Below are positions 1 to 8,877 of a DNA stretch of 54,762 nucleotides, piece by piece. Position 1 is the stretch's first letter. Each line of letters starts with the position of its first letter. The translations under genes were made by a program, and so were the position numbers. Origin of the DNA: UBA6215 sp964484255 (GTDB lineage: Bacteria; Omnitrophota; Gorgyraeia; Pluralincolimonadales; Pluralincolimonadaceae); NCBI GenBank assembly GCA_964484255.1, contig CAZAEH010000008.1:1-54762 (forward strand). Direction: 5' to 3'. Under the pieces are notes generated by a model. That model was not told where the DNA came from. It did no database searches and worked only from the letters and a program-made list of their open reading frames with translations.

Positions 1-259
1 TGCGTAATGCGGATATGGAACCGGTATCAAACCTTCCTTTCAGCTTTAACGGCAGCACCGGTATGCCTTTTTCATTTGCTCTGACCGATAGCGGAGGTTC
101 CGTATCTCCCTCTTCACTAAATACCACTATGAGAGGCTCAAATCTTGTCCTGTCCAGCCCTTCAGCTATAGCCAGGATAATACGTTCCGCACCCAGCATT
201 ACTTTACTACCGCGCGGGCTGTTCCTGAGTAAAGCGATCTTTAGCATTTTTTCAGCCAC
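1..259 (-). CDS. Glycosyltransferase family 4, N-terminal part (runs off the window)
   Basis: This is the N-terminal 86 codons of a GT-B fold glycosyltransferase; the gene continues beyond the window edge. The opening residues LKIALLRNSPRG followed by GAERIILAIAEGLDRTRFEP are the usual first strand and donor-side helix of GT4 enzymes. I chose the GTG at 257-259 because GGAAAG lies 6 bases upstream; an ATG at 247 has no comparable site. It overlaps the stop of the upstream polymerase gene by 8 bases, so the two are probably translationally coupled. It is the last visible member of the minus-strand polysaccharide operon. Sugar specificity cannot be read from this fragment. Confidence 0.75.
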   Translation of the reverse strand, partial: MAEKMLKIALLRNSPRGSKVMLGAERIILAIAEGLDRTRFEPLIVVFSEEGDTEPPLSVRANEKGIPVLPLKLKGRFDTGSISALR

Positions 260-1652
260 CGGACTCTTTCCTCGAAAACCTGTTCAAAACGACAGCTAAG
301 GGTATGATGATCCAGAATATAAGAAGTTGCAAATACGATATGAACATACCTCCCAGAAGATAGACAAGAAGGCTTATTTGTATAGCCGACGATATCTCAG
401 CAAGATACAAGTCTCCCTTGGTCATAAAATTCTTCTTTGCGGCGGATAAGTATTTGAAGGTGAAGATTATCAGCAAAATAAGGAATAATAGACCGAATAT
501 GCCGGTTTCAGCCGCGGTATGGATGTAGAGATTGTGGGCATCGAGACCCATCTTGAAACGTACGTCGGAAGAAGTTATGGATTTCATGAAGTACTCGTAC
601 CTGAACATACCGAACCCTACACCTATTAAGGGATTCTCCATAAACAAATCGGTGCCCACTTTCCAGCCGGCAAGACGTTTCCCTATGGCAGGATCGCTGA
701 ACTGCGTTATAGTCGACGCTCTTTCCCAGTATTTTTGGGGGACAAGCGGAATCATCACGGCAATGGCAATGACCATGGCCATAATACCGAGGAATTTGTT
801 CTTCTTTATGAGCCGTATACCTACGGAAAGGAACATGACTGTTGCAAGCTGCATGAGCCCGGCCCTCGAAAACGACAGGATCGTAGCAGCAACGATTATG
901 AGGATTACTCCCGCGAGCACAGCCTTGACGCTCGCCTTCTTGCATGCATATATAAAAGCAATAGCAATTGGTATGGATATAACAAGGTCCATGGCATAAA
1001 CGTTTGCATCCTCAGCAAAACCGCTTATCCTCAAAATGCCTTCTGGAGCATAATATACGCCGATATGATGCGTGTACTGGTAGATTCCAACCAATGCAGA
1101 GATAAAATTAATTGCTACGAGAAACCATACCAGGAACAACAGCTGTTTCCTCGATTTTACAAGGTTCGCGATAGTGAAATAAATGGCCAAAGCCTTTGAG
1201 CTGACTTCCAAAAAGAACGGGAAGCTGTAGTCAAAGTCCTTTAATGTTGACAGGAATCCTATAGTAAAAAAAACCGCAATAAGAATGTTCTGTGGCGCTT
1301 TTTCTATCTTAAAGTCCCTGTAAATTATTATATGGAATCCCCAGATCAGCAGTATCCCGAATGCCAGGTTTCTCGCCAGATGCAACTCCTGGAGCTGAGG
1401 AACCCAATATGTGGGATGAAAAAATGTCCCTATAATAAAAACTATTATCGCAATATAGAGATCGAGAAATATGGCAAGCCCTATACAAAATCCGACAAAA
1501 AGAAACGCTACTACATACCATGGCAGGACCCAGAAACTTGCGCCTATGCAGAAAGCGATTAATATTATGAACAGCTTTACGAGGGTAGGAAGCTCCAGTA
1601 ACGGGCTTTCCTCACTTTGATGTTTATATGTACGGTCCACGCTGTCTTGCAT
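252..1652 (-). CDS. O-antigen polymerase/ligase family membrane protein (Wzy/WaaL type)
   Basis: A 466-residue integral membrane protein with roughly ten to twelve hydrophobic helices. Residues around 265-275 (SFSRAG) and a later periplasmic-type loop with GVGFGMFRYEYF and DAHNLYIHTAAETG are characteristic of the Wzy_C/O-antigen ligase superfamily, which polymerises undecaprenyl-linked repeat units or ligates glycan to an acceptor in the inner membrane facing the periplasm. Position in an operon with Wzz-like, BY-kinase and glycosyltransferase genes favours a polymerase of a Wzy-dependent pathway. It ends inside the start of the GT4 gene and begins immediately after the GT2 gene stop. Sequence alone does not separate polymerase from ligase. 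Confidence 0.85.
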   Translation of the reverse strand: MQDSVDRTYKHQSEESPLLELPTLVKLFIILIAFCIGASFWVLPWYVVAFLFVGFCIGLAIFLDLYIAIIVFIIGTFFHPTYWVPQLQELHLARNLAFGILLIWGFHIIIYRDFKIEKAPQNILIAVFFTIGFLSTLKDFDYSFPFFLEVSSKALAIYFTIANLVKSRKQLLFLVWFLVAINFISALVGIYQYTHHIGVYYAPEGILRISGFAEDANVYAMDLVISIPIAIAFIYACKKASVKAVLAGVILIIVAATILSFSRAGLMQLATVMFLSVGIRLIKKNKFLGIMAMVIAIAVMIPLVPQKYWERASTITQFSDPAIGKRLAGWKVGTDLFMENPLIGVGFGMFRYEYFMKSITSSDVRFKMGLDAHNLYIHTAAETGIFGLLFLILLIIFTFKYLSAAKKNFMTKGDLYLAEISSAIQISLLVYLLGGMFISYLQLLIFWIIIPLAVVLNRFSRKESGG

Positions 1653-2588
1653 CTATTTAACCCCTATCGACCATCCTGTAATGTACAAATATCTTTTCAT
1701 AATAAAACTGAGGTTTGATCTTTTTGTTCCGAATATATTCATATACATTATAAAACATGCGGCTATCATGCTCAATGATGCGACAAGCGTAAGCAATCTA
1801 TGCGCGATAACCGAGGGCAAACCCCCGTGCTTCATGAAATACCGTTCCATAGACCTTTTTGCTTCAATGGCCATAGGATACGGTACCTGCTCCGCGCTTT
1901 TACCCCAATAATGAATGATTTCTGCCTTTGGGGTAAAATAAACCTTCCACCCTTTTTCCCTTATCCTGCAAAACAGGTCCGTGTCCTCAGCGTACATGAA
2001 GAAATCTTCGTCAAAAAGACCGGAATCACAAAGTGCCCGTTTTCTAAGGAGCGCGCATGCCCCAGATATCGCTTCAACTTCCCTTTCATCATCATGATCC
2101 CAATAGGTCATGAGATAGCGGCCAAAAACCCTGCTTCTGGGAAATCTCTTATACAGCGTGGTGGCCACGAAAAATTCGGAAATAGGCGTCGGGGCATTCC
2201 TGGCGCATTCATACTGTAAAGAACCGTCGGGATTCAATATCCTTGGTCCAACCGCTCCTGCGTCACTCCTCGACCTCGCCAACGCCACCAATGCCGTCAA
2301 AGCATCGGGAAGCACGCGTGTATCAGGGTTCAGAAGCAGTATATTATCCGATTTACACATCCTAATGCCCTGATTATTTGCCGCGCCGAAACCGGCGTTA
2401 AACTTGTTTTCTATGCAAACAACGCCCGGGAACCGGTCTTTCACCATTTCAACGCTTCCGTCTCCGGAATTATTGTCTACGAGTATGACCTCGATAGCAA
2501 GGCTGGAGCGGTTTCCCAATACAGATCCCAGGCATTCTTCCAAAAATTCTTTCGCATTCCAGTTAACTATCACAACAGAAAGGTCCAT
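1653..2588 (-). CDS. Glycosyltransferase family 2, rhamnosyltransferase-like
   Basis: A 311-residue inverting GT-A enzyme. MDLSVVIVNWN opens the nucleotide-binding fold, LVDNNSGDGS follows, and LLLNPDTRV supplies the DxD-like metal motif (here NPD, as in WbbL-type enzymes). The acceptor-side block GLFDEDFFMYAEDTDLFCRIREKGW is typical of rhamnosyl/galactofuranosyl transferases. A C-terminal hydrophobic stretch around 265-285 may be a membrane anchor. A longer frame extends 13 codons upstream, but GGAGAAGG lies 6 bases before the ATG at 2588 and the family normally starts here. It adds one sugar to the polymer made by the neighbouring Wzy/Wzz genes; donor and linkage are unknown. Confidence 0.85.
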   Translation of the reverse strand: MDLSVVIVNWNAKEFLEECLGSVLGNRSSLAIEVILVDNNSGDGSVEMVKDRFPGVVCIENKFNAGFGAANNQGIRMCKSDNILLLNPDTRVLPDALTALVALARSRSDAGAVGPRILNPDGSLQYECARNAPTPISEFFVATTLYKRFPRSRVFGRYLMTYWDHDDEREVEAISGACALLRKRALCDSGLFDEDFFMYAEDTDLFCRIREKGWKVYFTPKAEIIHYWGKSAEQVPYPMAIEAKRSMERYFMKHGGLPSVIAHRLLTLVASLSMIAACFIMYMNIFGTKRSNLSFIMKRYLYITGWSIGVK

Positions 2589-2684
2589 ATACGCCTTCTC
2601 CAAATCTCCGCGAAAATAAAAAACCAAAATCCCTTTGCGTGGATCTTGGTCTACTGATTCACCGCTCCGCCTCCTGGGCCCAAG

Positions 2685-3539
2685 CTAAAGATGCCGGTGA
2701 ATATACTCGGGAATATGATATTCTATTCCGGTAAGTACATATCCTAAGATATTCGCGCCGACACTCTTCAGTACGTTTTCCGCGCGCAAAACAACTTCCC
2801 TTCTTGTCCTTCCGGCCTTTACCGCAAATACCGTACCGTCACAAATATGGCTCAATATACGCGGATCCGAATACGGAATCACCGCTGAAGTATCTATCAG
2901 TATCTTGCCGTATATACTTTTGAGCTCGTATAACACGTCTTTCATCTTCTGTGAACTAAGTAATTCTGCGGGATTACCATGGTGATATCCAGCAGGTATT
3001 ATGAACAGATTTTTTACGTCGCTCTGCGACGTTACATCCTGGATAGATGCGATTCCCGAAAGTAGGTCAGCTATACCCTTTTCGGACCGTATCCCCATAA
3101 GACCGTTTATCGAAGGTTTCCTCAAGTTGCAGTCGATGAGAAGGGTAGGTTTTCCTGAATATTGCGCAGTTACCACTGCAAGGTTGGCGGCTAAGACGCT
3201 CTTGCCCTCCTCATTCGATGAACTCGTTATTACTACCGACTTGACCTGGCCTTCCCTTTCGGGAGAAAATATATGCGTGCATACTACGCGAAACTGCTCG
3301 GCAATAGAACTACTCGGACTATGGACCGTGATGACTTTCTTACCTATACCCGAAGTTGACGCAACGGAAATAGTGTCTGTCATTACCGGAGAAACCGCAT
3401 TTGAAGGCTCGGTATGTGTCTCCTTTGGCATATTAACAGCAGGTTTTGTGTAATCCGGCCGAAAGGCTTTTCCTTTCTCTTCAGCTGCCCTTCTTATGGC
3501 CTCGTTAAGCTTATTTATGTCTTTATCGTTATTTTGCAT
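2685..3539 (-). CDS. CpsD/CapB-family tyrosine autokinase (BY-kinase), cytosolic
   Basis: A 284-residue P-loop ATPase of the bacterial tyrosine kinase family, which controls polysaccharide chain length by phosphorylation cycles with a Wzz-type membrane activator. Walker A is SSSNEEGKS near residues 106-114 (the usual PGEGKS is changed to NEEGKS), Walker A' is LLIDCNLRKPS near 133-143, and Walker B is ILIDTSAVIPYSD near 213-225. The C terminus has only a few tyrosines (Y274, Y279) rather than a long tyrosine cluster. It overlaps the Wzz-like gene by 11 bases, which matches the split kinase/activator arrangement of Gram-positive CapA/CapB and of XrtA-type systems. Confidence 0.85.
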   Translation of the reverse strand: MQNNDKDINKLNEAIRRAAEEKGKAFRPDYTKPAVNMPKETHTEPSNAVSPVMTDTISVASTSGIGKKVITVHSPSSSIAEQFRVVCTHIFSPEREGQVKSVVITSSSNEEGKSVLAANLAVVTAQYSGKPTLLIDCNLRKPSINGLMGIRSEKGIADLLSGIASIQDVTSQSDVKNLFIIPAGYHHGNPAELLSSQKMKDVLYELKSIYGKILIDTSAVIPYSDPRILSHICDGTVFAVKAGRTRREVVLRAENVLKSVGANILGYVLTGIEYHIPEYIHRHL

Positions 3540-5133
3540 CTTTCTTCGTCTCTGACGTTTTTTCCTTATTAGCTATTTCAACGACCTTTTTCCTTACTTC
3601 TTCAGTATTGATACTGGATACCATCGCGGCGATTATATAGAAAATAGAAAAAAATACTATCATAATAACCGCTATGCCGCGCTGTCNNNNNNNNNNAATC
3701 AACGGTATTGCTCCCAATATTTCTGATTTAAGATATGGCCTTGCATCCTCTATGCCCCTGAACGAGTGGTCGGCGAATTCCGCCATAAAAACACACCCGA
3801 AGCCTGATAATATCCCTAAGATAAACGCTACAATACCTATTATAAGTATCTCCGGCTTCGACGGTTTAAGAGGCAGCCTAGCTTCATCTAATATTGTATA
3901 TTTCGCGCCTCTCTCCTGAACTTCCGCCGATGTCAGCCTGTTCTCCTCTATCTTGAGCAGGAGCATTTTATAAACATTTTCGTTTACCTCATTATCACGG
4001 GTCAATAAAGCAAGTTCCCTATCCTGCTCAGGAAGGGTCTGTATCCTCGACTCGTATTCTTTAACCAGCTTTTCAAGTTCCTCGCGTCTTTTTTTAAGGT
4101 CGCTTACCTCTTTTTCCGCATCCTTTACTTTTTGGCTTAACCTTTGGAAGAAAAGCGGCGCAGTCATGGAAGTCTCGCTGTCGATCATCTTCTCGGTCTC
4201 GAGCCTTAATTTTTCCCTGACGTCTTCCATCTGGACCTGGACGGATGACAGGTCGGACTTACTAGTCTTCTTATCCGTCATCATCTCATCATGTTGGGAC
4301 TGCAGGTTCTGCAATTGTGAATTAAGGCGTGATACTGAAGGGTTCAGGTTGATCATATCTTCGGAAATTATAACCGGCTCTCTCCCCGACATCTGCCTCT
4401 TTAGTCGATCCAGTTTGCCTTCCGATTCTTTGAGGTTCATTTCAACGGCGGTAAGCGACGTCTGGTAATTGGTCAACATGGATACGTTATAATCGAGTTC
4501 CTTGCCAGGCAATTGCATAGGATATTTAGCCCTGAACTCAAATAGCTTTTTCTCGGATTGCTCAAGTTTTTTCTTGTATAAAGCGGCTTGCTCTTCAGCG
4601 AACTTGATCGCGGTAGCGGCTTGCGAGGTCTTTTTCGACCTGTTTTCCTCGATAAAAATATTCACCAGGTCCCTGGCTACATTCCTGGCGACAACAGGGT
4701 CTTTATCCTCGTAAGAGACCTGGAACACATCGGGTGATCTCATTTTAACTTCAGAACGTTTTCTTATCCCAATAAGCATCTTTTCGTACATGACCTGATC
4801 CGTAACGCCCTTGTCGAGATTAAGTATCCTGACAAGCTCGAGGAGATGCGGATAGCTAAGAATTTTTTCTGTAAGTGTCTTGAGCTGCTCGGCAAGGGTA
4901 GGGGTCTGGCCTGTCGATGAAGCATAGGCCTGTTCCTTTGAGGCAAGCGGGTTAACCGGCTTCTCTTCTTCTACTAATACAAGGACTGAAGACTTGTAAT
5001 ACTTCGGGAGAAAGAAGCTGCCTATAGAGGCTGTAAAGAAAACTACGATAAAAGGCGCGAGGAAAAACCACCTCCGGTGGAAAATGATTTGGAGATAGTC
5101 ACGTAAGGAGCCTTGGGCTTGCGCCGTCGTCAT
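3529..5133 (-). CDS. Wzz/GumC-type polysaccharide chain-length determinant (contains an assembly gap)
   Basis: A PCP-type inner-membrane protein of about 534 residues. It has an N-terminal helix after RDYLQIIFHRRWFF, a Wzz domain (YYKSSVLVLVEEE), a long periplasmic coiled coil (about 160-410) and a second helix near the C terminus (IAVIMIVFFSIFYIIAAMV). Such proteins set polymer length and activate the adjacent BY-kinase. Ten Ns interrupt the gene just before the second helix, after ILGAIPLI. The frame stays open across them, but the true missing length is unknown. The fused kinase domain seen in Wzc is absent and is encoded by the next gene. It lies between the secretin and the kinase genes. 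Confidence 0.85.
   Translation of the reverse strand: MTTAQAQGSLRDYLQIIFHRRWFFLAPFIVVFFTASIGSFFLPKYYKSSVLVLVEEEKPVNPLASKEQAYASSTGQTPTLAEQLKTLTEKILSYPHLLELVRILNLDKGVTDQVMYEKMLIGIRKRSEVKMRSPDVFQVSYEDKDPVVARNVARDLVNIFIEENRSKKTSQAATAIKFAEEQAALYKKKLEQSEKKLFEFRAKYPMQLPGKELDYNVSMLTNYQTSLTAVEMNLKESEGKLDRLKRQMSGREPVIISEDMINLNPSVSRLNSQLQNLQSQHDEMMTDKKTSKSDLSSVQVQMEDVREKLRLETEKMIDSETSMTAPLFFQRLSQKVKDAEKEVSDLKKRREELEKLVKEYESRIQTLPEQDRELALLTRDNEVNENVYKMLLLKIEENRLTSAEVQERGAKYTILDEARLPLKPSKPEILIIGIVAFILGILSGFGCVFMAEFADHSFRGIEDARPYLKSEILGAIPLIXXXXQRGIAVIMIVFFSIFYIIAAMVSSINTEEVRKKVVEIANKEKTSETKKDAK
3687..3696. other. Assembly gap of 10 Ns
   Basis: Ten consecutive Ns sit inside the Wzz-type gene. Runs of exactly ten Ns are usually scaffolding placeholders, so the real distance may differ and the Wzz protein length near residue 480 is uncertain. 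Confidence 0.98.
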
Positions 5134-5136
5134 CTC

Positions 5137-6753
5137 TTACTCTTCCTTGATGTCGAGGATTCTCATAAGGTCTTTTTGCATAGCCTTAGACCGTTTTTCA
5201 TCGACAGGCGGTGTTAATTCTACGCCTCCGGATTTTTCTATCTCTCTTTCAACGATAGGATCCACCTTCTTGGTCCTGTCTATGCTCTCCTGGTATTTCT
5301 GCCTGGATATATCCTGCCTGTTATCCGTAGTAAGGATATGCGGCGTTATAAAAACAAGGACTTCTTTCTTTACATCCTCATATGTTTTGTTCTGGAAAAG
5401 GAGGCCTAAGACCGGTATATCCCCAAGCAACGGCACTTTATTTATCGAGCTCGTCTTGTCATTCTTGATGAGGCCTCCGAGTATGATGGTTTCTCCGTTC
5501 TTTACCATCATGGTCGTATCGGCCTGGGTCGTGTCTTTTGCTACGACATTATCCACCTCGGCAACCCTTCTGGCGGTACTGACCTCGGGATGTATCTTCA
5601 TCGTAACATAATTATCCTCGCCTATCTGCGGGGTTACCTCAAGCTTGACACCGACATCCACGTATTTGATATCCTGGACAAGCAGTTTGGTAATAGGATC
5701 GGTAGTGGCAACGGCATAGGGTTCACTGCTACCTACAAGGATATTTGCGGCCTCACCGTCAATTACTACGATGCGCGGACTTGAAAGGACATCGGTATTC
5801 GCGTCGCTCTTCAGGGCCTCGACTGTTACGGTGTATTCATCCGGCGTCAAGCCGCCTACCTTATAAATACCGCCCGTACCGCCTGCGGCAAGATTCACGC
5901 CGAAGTCCGTAAGCAGGTCCAGTACGCCGGGGTTATGGTGCGATTCGTCTCCCGACCTGTCATATGCGTGCTCCCACTCTATCCCGAACCTCATCGAATT
6001 ATCAAGCGTGACCTCAACTATCATCGCCTCTATGAGGACCTGTTTATGCTGCGAATCCCACCCTTCGATAAAGCTGTCTACGTTCTTCAGGACAACCGGG
6101 GTCGCCCTCATAACTATACTGTTGGTCCTTTCATCTATATACACATCGCCCTTTTCTTTCGGAATGAGCTGGGTCAGCTTTTCTTCCATGTCTTTCGCCT
6201 TGGAATAAAGGAGCTTATATCTCTTTATCTCCGTAGGCTGGTCCAGTTGTTTAAGGGCATCTTCTATTTCTTTCACCTTGTCGGGAGTATCCGTAATGAT
6301 AACCTGGTTGCTCCTTTCGTTGACCTCTATCCTGCCGCGGGGAGTTTTCATCGAAAGGAGAATGCTCTTTAGGTCGGCGACATCCGTATATTCGAGCGTA
6401 ACCACTTTTGTCTGGAGGCTGGCAAAACGTTCTTGCTGCTGGGAATCCTGCAGGGAATATACCCTTATTATCCCGTCATCTATAGCATACAGGTAGTTGC
6501 TCGCCTTTAAAACGGAATCGAGCGCCTGGGTAGCGCTGACATTGTCCAATTTTACCGTGATCTCACCGGTGACATCCGTACTAAGTACCAGGCTCATTCC
6601 GCTCTGGTCAGCTATCATCTTCAGGATTTCTTCAATGCTAACGTTCTGTGCATCGATATTTACCACCCCGACTGCAGCAAGAGCAACTGAGGAAAAAAGC
6701 ATCAGGAGAACAAAAAACACCGAGGAGATAATAAAACGCCTACTGGATCTCAT
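5137..6753 (-). CDS. Secretin (GspD/PilQ superfamily) in a polysaccharide operon
   Basis: A 538-residue outer-membrane channel protein. A signal peptide (MRSSRRFIISSVFFVLLMLFSS, then ALA) is followed by an STN/N0 domain (VVNIDAQNVSIEEILKMIAD), two N1/KH-like ring modules (ending VIITDTPDKVKEIEDALKQLD and IVMRATPVVLKNVDSFI) and the secretin barrel (VLSSPRIVVIDGEAA, VKNGETIILGGLI, PLLGDIPVLGLLFQNK). The longer frame adds 24 implausible basic residues. I chose the ATG at 6753 because AAGGAG lies 7 bases upstream and the signal peptide starts there. It overlaps the cyclase gene by 14 bases. Secretins normally serve type II secretion or type IV pili; here the neighbours are Wzz and BY-kinase, where a Wza-type exporter would be expected. 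Confidence 0.9.
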   Translation of the reverse strand: MRSSRRFIISSVFFVLLMLFSSVALAAVGVVNIDAQNVSIEEILKMIADQSGMSLVLSTDVTGEITVKLDNVSATQALDSVLKASNYLYAIDDGIIRVYSLQDSQQQERFASLQTKVVTLEYTDVADLKSILLSMKTPRGRIEVNERSNQVIITDTPDKVKEIEDALKQLDQPTEIKRYKLLYSKAKDMEEKLTQLIPKEKGDVYIDERTNSIVMRATPVVLKNVDSFIEGWDSQHKQVLIEAMIVEVTLDNSMRFGIEWEHAYDRSGDESHHNPGVLDLLTDFGVNLAAGGTGGIYKVGGLTPDEYTVTVEALKSDANTDVLSSPRIVVIDGEAANILVGSSEPYAVATTDPITKLLVQDIKYVDVGVKLEVTPQIGEDNYVTMKIHPEVSTARRVAEVDNVVAKDTTQADTTMMVKNGETIILGGLIKNDKTSSINKVPLLGDIPVLGLLFQNKTYEDVKKEVLVFITPHILTTDNRQDISRQKYQESIDRTKKVDPIVEREIEKSGGVELTPPVDEKRSKAMQKDLMRILDIKEE

Positions 6754-8767
6754 TAGAGATCTCCTTGATGGCCCTGACAGTTTTGTTCCTTCCTTCAGCC
6801 TTTGCCCTGTACAGCGCTTTATCAACGCACTTTATGAGGTCTGACTTTGCCAAAGCTATGTCCGGATAGCTTGCAACACCGAAACTGGCCGTCAGGTTTA
6901 TGACATTATCCTTATTCCCAAAAGCATAGTTCTTTATGACCATCCTTATCCTATCGGCAAGTATAAAAGCCCCTTCGAGGTCTGTCTCGGGTAATATAAC
7001 AGCGAATTCTTCTCCGCCATATCTGGCCACGACATCCACTTCCCTGCAGATCTTTTTGAGTATCTGCGCTATCTCCCTTAATACTTCGTCACCCTGGGGA
7101 TGCCCGTATGTATCGTTTATCTTCTTGAAACCGTCAAGATCCATCATTATAAGGCCGAAAGGCTGCCGGTACCTGGCAGAGCGCAGGATCTCTTTGTCCA
7201 TTGCATCATTAAAATACCTATAGACATAAAGCCCTGTAAGGCCGTCTGTTATGGATAATTCGGTTATCTTCTTGTGAAGTAGGGTGTTATTTATAGCTAT
7301 ACTAGAATGGCGTGAGATTATCGAAAATATCCTCAGGTCTTCGCCGCTGAATGCGTTCGGGAAAGAATTGGTCACAGCCAACATGCCTATAGGCCTGTCG
7401 CCGGCCGTAAGAAGGTGGGCCTGGAACGAACTGAGAATATTCCTGTTTTCCGAGAATGAATCGGTCAGGTTGTTATTATTAGCCTGATCAACCGAAACCT
7501 GTTCCGGCAACAGTCTCCCCCCTGTTAACCTGTTGAACGTTTCTATGATCCTAAGCTTAAATACATCTACTTCCTTCTGCGAAGCCGGGTATTTTACTTC
7601 AACGATTATGCCCGTCTTCATCGCTTCATCGACGAACAGCAGCCCGCACAAATGGCAGTCGATAGAGCGCTCGATTATTTCCAGTATAGCGTCTATTATC
7701 TCTTTGTAATCAAGTCGTGCATATATTATATTACTAACTTCCTGTGATATTGTCAACTCATATAATTCATCATCGAGGGAACGGGCGATATCGGCGAATA
7801 TCTTCTTCCCTGTCTTGAGTTTTTCAATGCGTTCATTCGCTTCCTCAAGCTCTTTCTGCCAATGCGATGATTCTATGGCTATTGCTATCTCGTTGACAAG
7901 TATCGTAAGTAGGGAAAGGTCGTATTCCGAGAATTGCTCCTTAGTCGTTTTGTTATTTACGTTTATTACACCTACTATCTTATCCTTGACGCGTATGGGG
8001 GCGCTCAATAACGATGGGTTATAATACCGCCCGGAGTTCTGCCTGGAAAATCTTTCATCCGATTCAACGTTCTTAATAAGAAGAGGGCTTCCGGATTTCG
8101 CGACCCAACCGGATATCCCCCTGCCCACTTTAATCCTGGTCTTGCCTATAATATCATCGCTTAACCCCTTGGAAGCTTTTATGATCAGTTCCTGCGATTC
8201 GTCGTCGACAAGCATGAGGGATCCTACTTCCGAACTGAGCATGCTTGTTATCTTCTCCAGGACATCGCCCAATATCCCCCTAGCCTGTTCCGAATGAAGA
8301 TTTTGGCATGACTGGTAGGCCTCTACGAGCCTGGCAAGCAGTTTTTTGAACTGCTCGCTCTGTGATTGGAATTTGTTGGAATTGACGCGGCGTTCGATAT
8401 CTTCTATCGCCTTGTCTATATTTACCTCAAAATCGGCCTTATCTATGAATTTTATTACATTCTGGCCGCGCTGTGGTTTTATCCCCCAGAACCTGTAGGC
8501 TTCTTTCTCATTTGTTATGCAGATCAATAGCGGTATATCCGACGTGCGAGGGTCGTCCTTTAGGAGTTTATAAACGCAAAATCCGTTGATATCCGTGACA
8601 GCGGGGTTTAAAAGGATAAGGTCGGGCAATTCTTCGCAGATAAGCTCTATCCCATCCAGGCCGTTGGCAGCACGCATTACTTCATAATCCCTGCCGGATA
8701 TGACGTCAGAGATGTCGCGCGCCGTAGCTGCGTCTTGTTCGATTATTACCGCTTTTTTCCTGTCCAA
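6740..8767 (-). CDS. Receiver-like/GAF/GGDEF diguanylate cyclase with degenerate receiver
   Basis: A 675-residue cytosolic protein predicted to make c-di-GMP. Residues 1-120 form a response-regulator fold, but the phosphoacceptor position reads LLN54P rather than LLDxxMP; T85 and K110 are kept. A GAF domain spans about 160-300, a short coiled linker follows, and a second GAF-like region covers about 330-495. The GGDEF domain (505-665) has DGLTGLYVYRYF, MDLDGFKKIND and an intact GGEEF at 584-588. The RxxD inhibitory site (R575-D578) is five residues upstream of it. The TTG start at 8767 follows GGAGG with 8 bases between. It is the first gene of the polysaccharide operon and overlaps the secretin gene. 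Confidence 0.9.
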   Translation of the reverse strand: MDRKKAVIIEQDAATARDISDVISGRDYEVMRAANGLDGIELICEELPDLILLNPAVTDINGFCVYKLLKDDPRTSDIPLLICITNEKEAYRFWGIKPQRGQNVIKFIDKADFEVNIDKAIEDIERRVNSNKFQSQSEQFKKLLARLVEAYQSCQNLHSEQARGILGDVLEKITSMLSSEVGSLMLVDDESQELIIKASKGLSDDIIGKTRIKVGRGISGWVAKSGSPLLIKNVESDERFSRQNSGRYYNPSLLSAPIRVKDKIVGVINVNNKTTKEQFSEYDLSLLTILVNEIAIAIESSHWQKELEEANERIEKLKTGKKIFADIARSLDDELYELTISQEVSNIIYARLDYKEIIDAILEIIERSIDCHLCGLLFVDEAMKTGIIVEVKYPASQKEVDVFKLRIIETFNRLTGGRLLPEQVSVDQANNNNLTDSFSENRNILSSFQAHLLTAGDRPIGMLAVTNSFPNAFSGEDLRIFSIISRHSSIAINNTLLHKKITELSITDGLTGLYVYRYFNDAMDKEILRSARYRQPFGLIMMDLDGFKKINDTYGHPQGDEVLREIAQILKKICREVDVVARYGGEEFAVILPETDLEGAFILADRIRMVIKNYAFGNKDNVINLTASFGVASYPDIALAKSDLIKCVDKALYRAKAEGRNKTVRAIKEISNEIQ

Positions 8768-8787
8768 TTAGCCTGCCTCCACATAGC

Positions 8788-8813
8788 AAAAAGGAGCCTA
8801 CGCTTCCGGCTCC
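8788..8813 (-). terminator. Rho-independent terminator-like hairpin after tRNA-Leu
   Basis: Read on the minus strand, GGAGCC, a 9-base loop and GGCTCC form a 6-bp GC-rich stem followed directly by TTTTT. It probably ends the tRNA-Cys/tRNA-Leu transcript. Because a promoter-like pair lies between it and the tRNA, it may also attenuate the cyclase transcript. Confidence 0.65.
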
Positions 8814-8848
8814 GGTTTGGATTAGTTCAATGTAAACAACACTCGAAT

Positions 8849-8877
8849 AAGATACCTCTAAACAGGTGATTTGTCAA
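8849..8877 (-). promoter_or_regulatory. Candidate sigma70-type promoter for the cyclase-led operon
   Basis: On the minus strand, TTGACA (8872-8877) is separated by 17 bases from TATCTT (8849-8854). The -35 is perfect and the -10 matches 4 of 6 positions. The predicted leader is about 75 bases and contains the terminator-like hairpin at 8788-8813. Confidence 0.45.

Noticed and set aside
532..1199. Overlapping plus-strand frames of about 150 codons
   Set aside because: They are antisense to the O-antigen polymerase gene and show no coding signal of their own.
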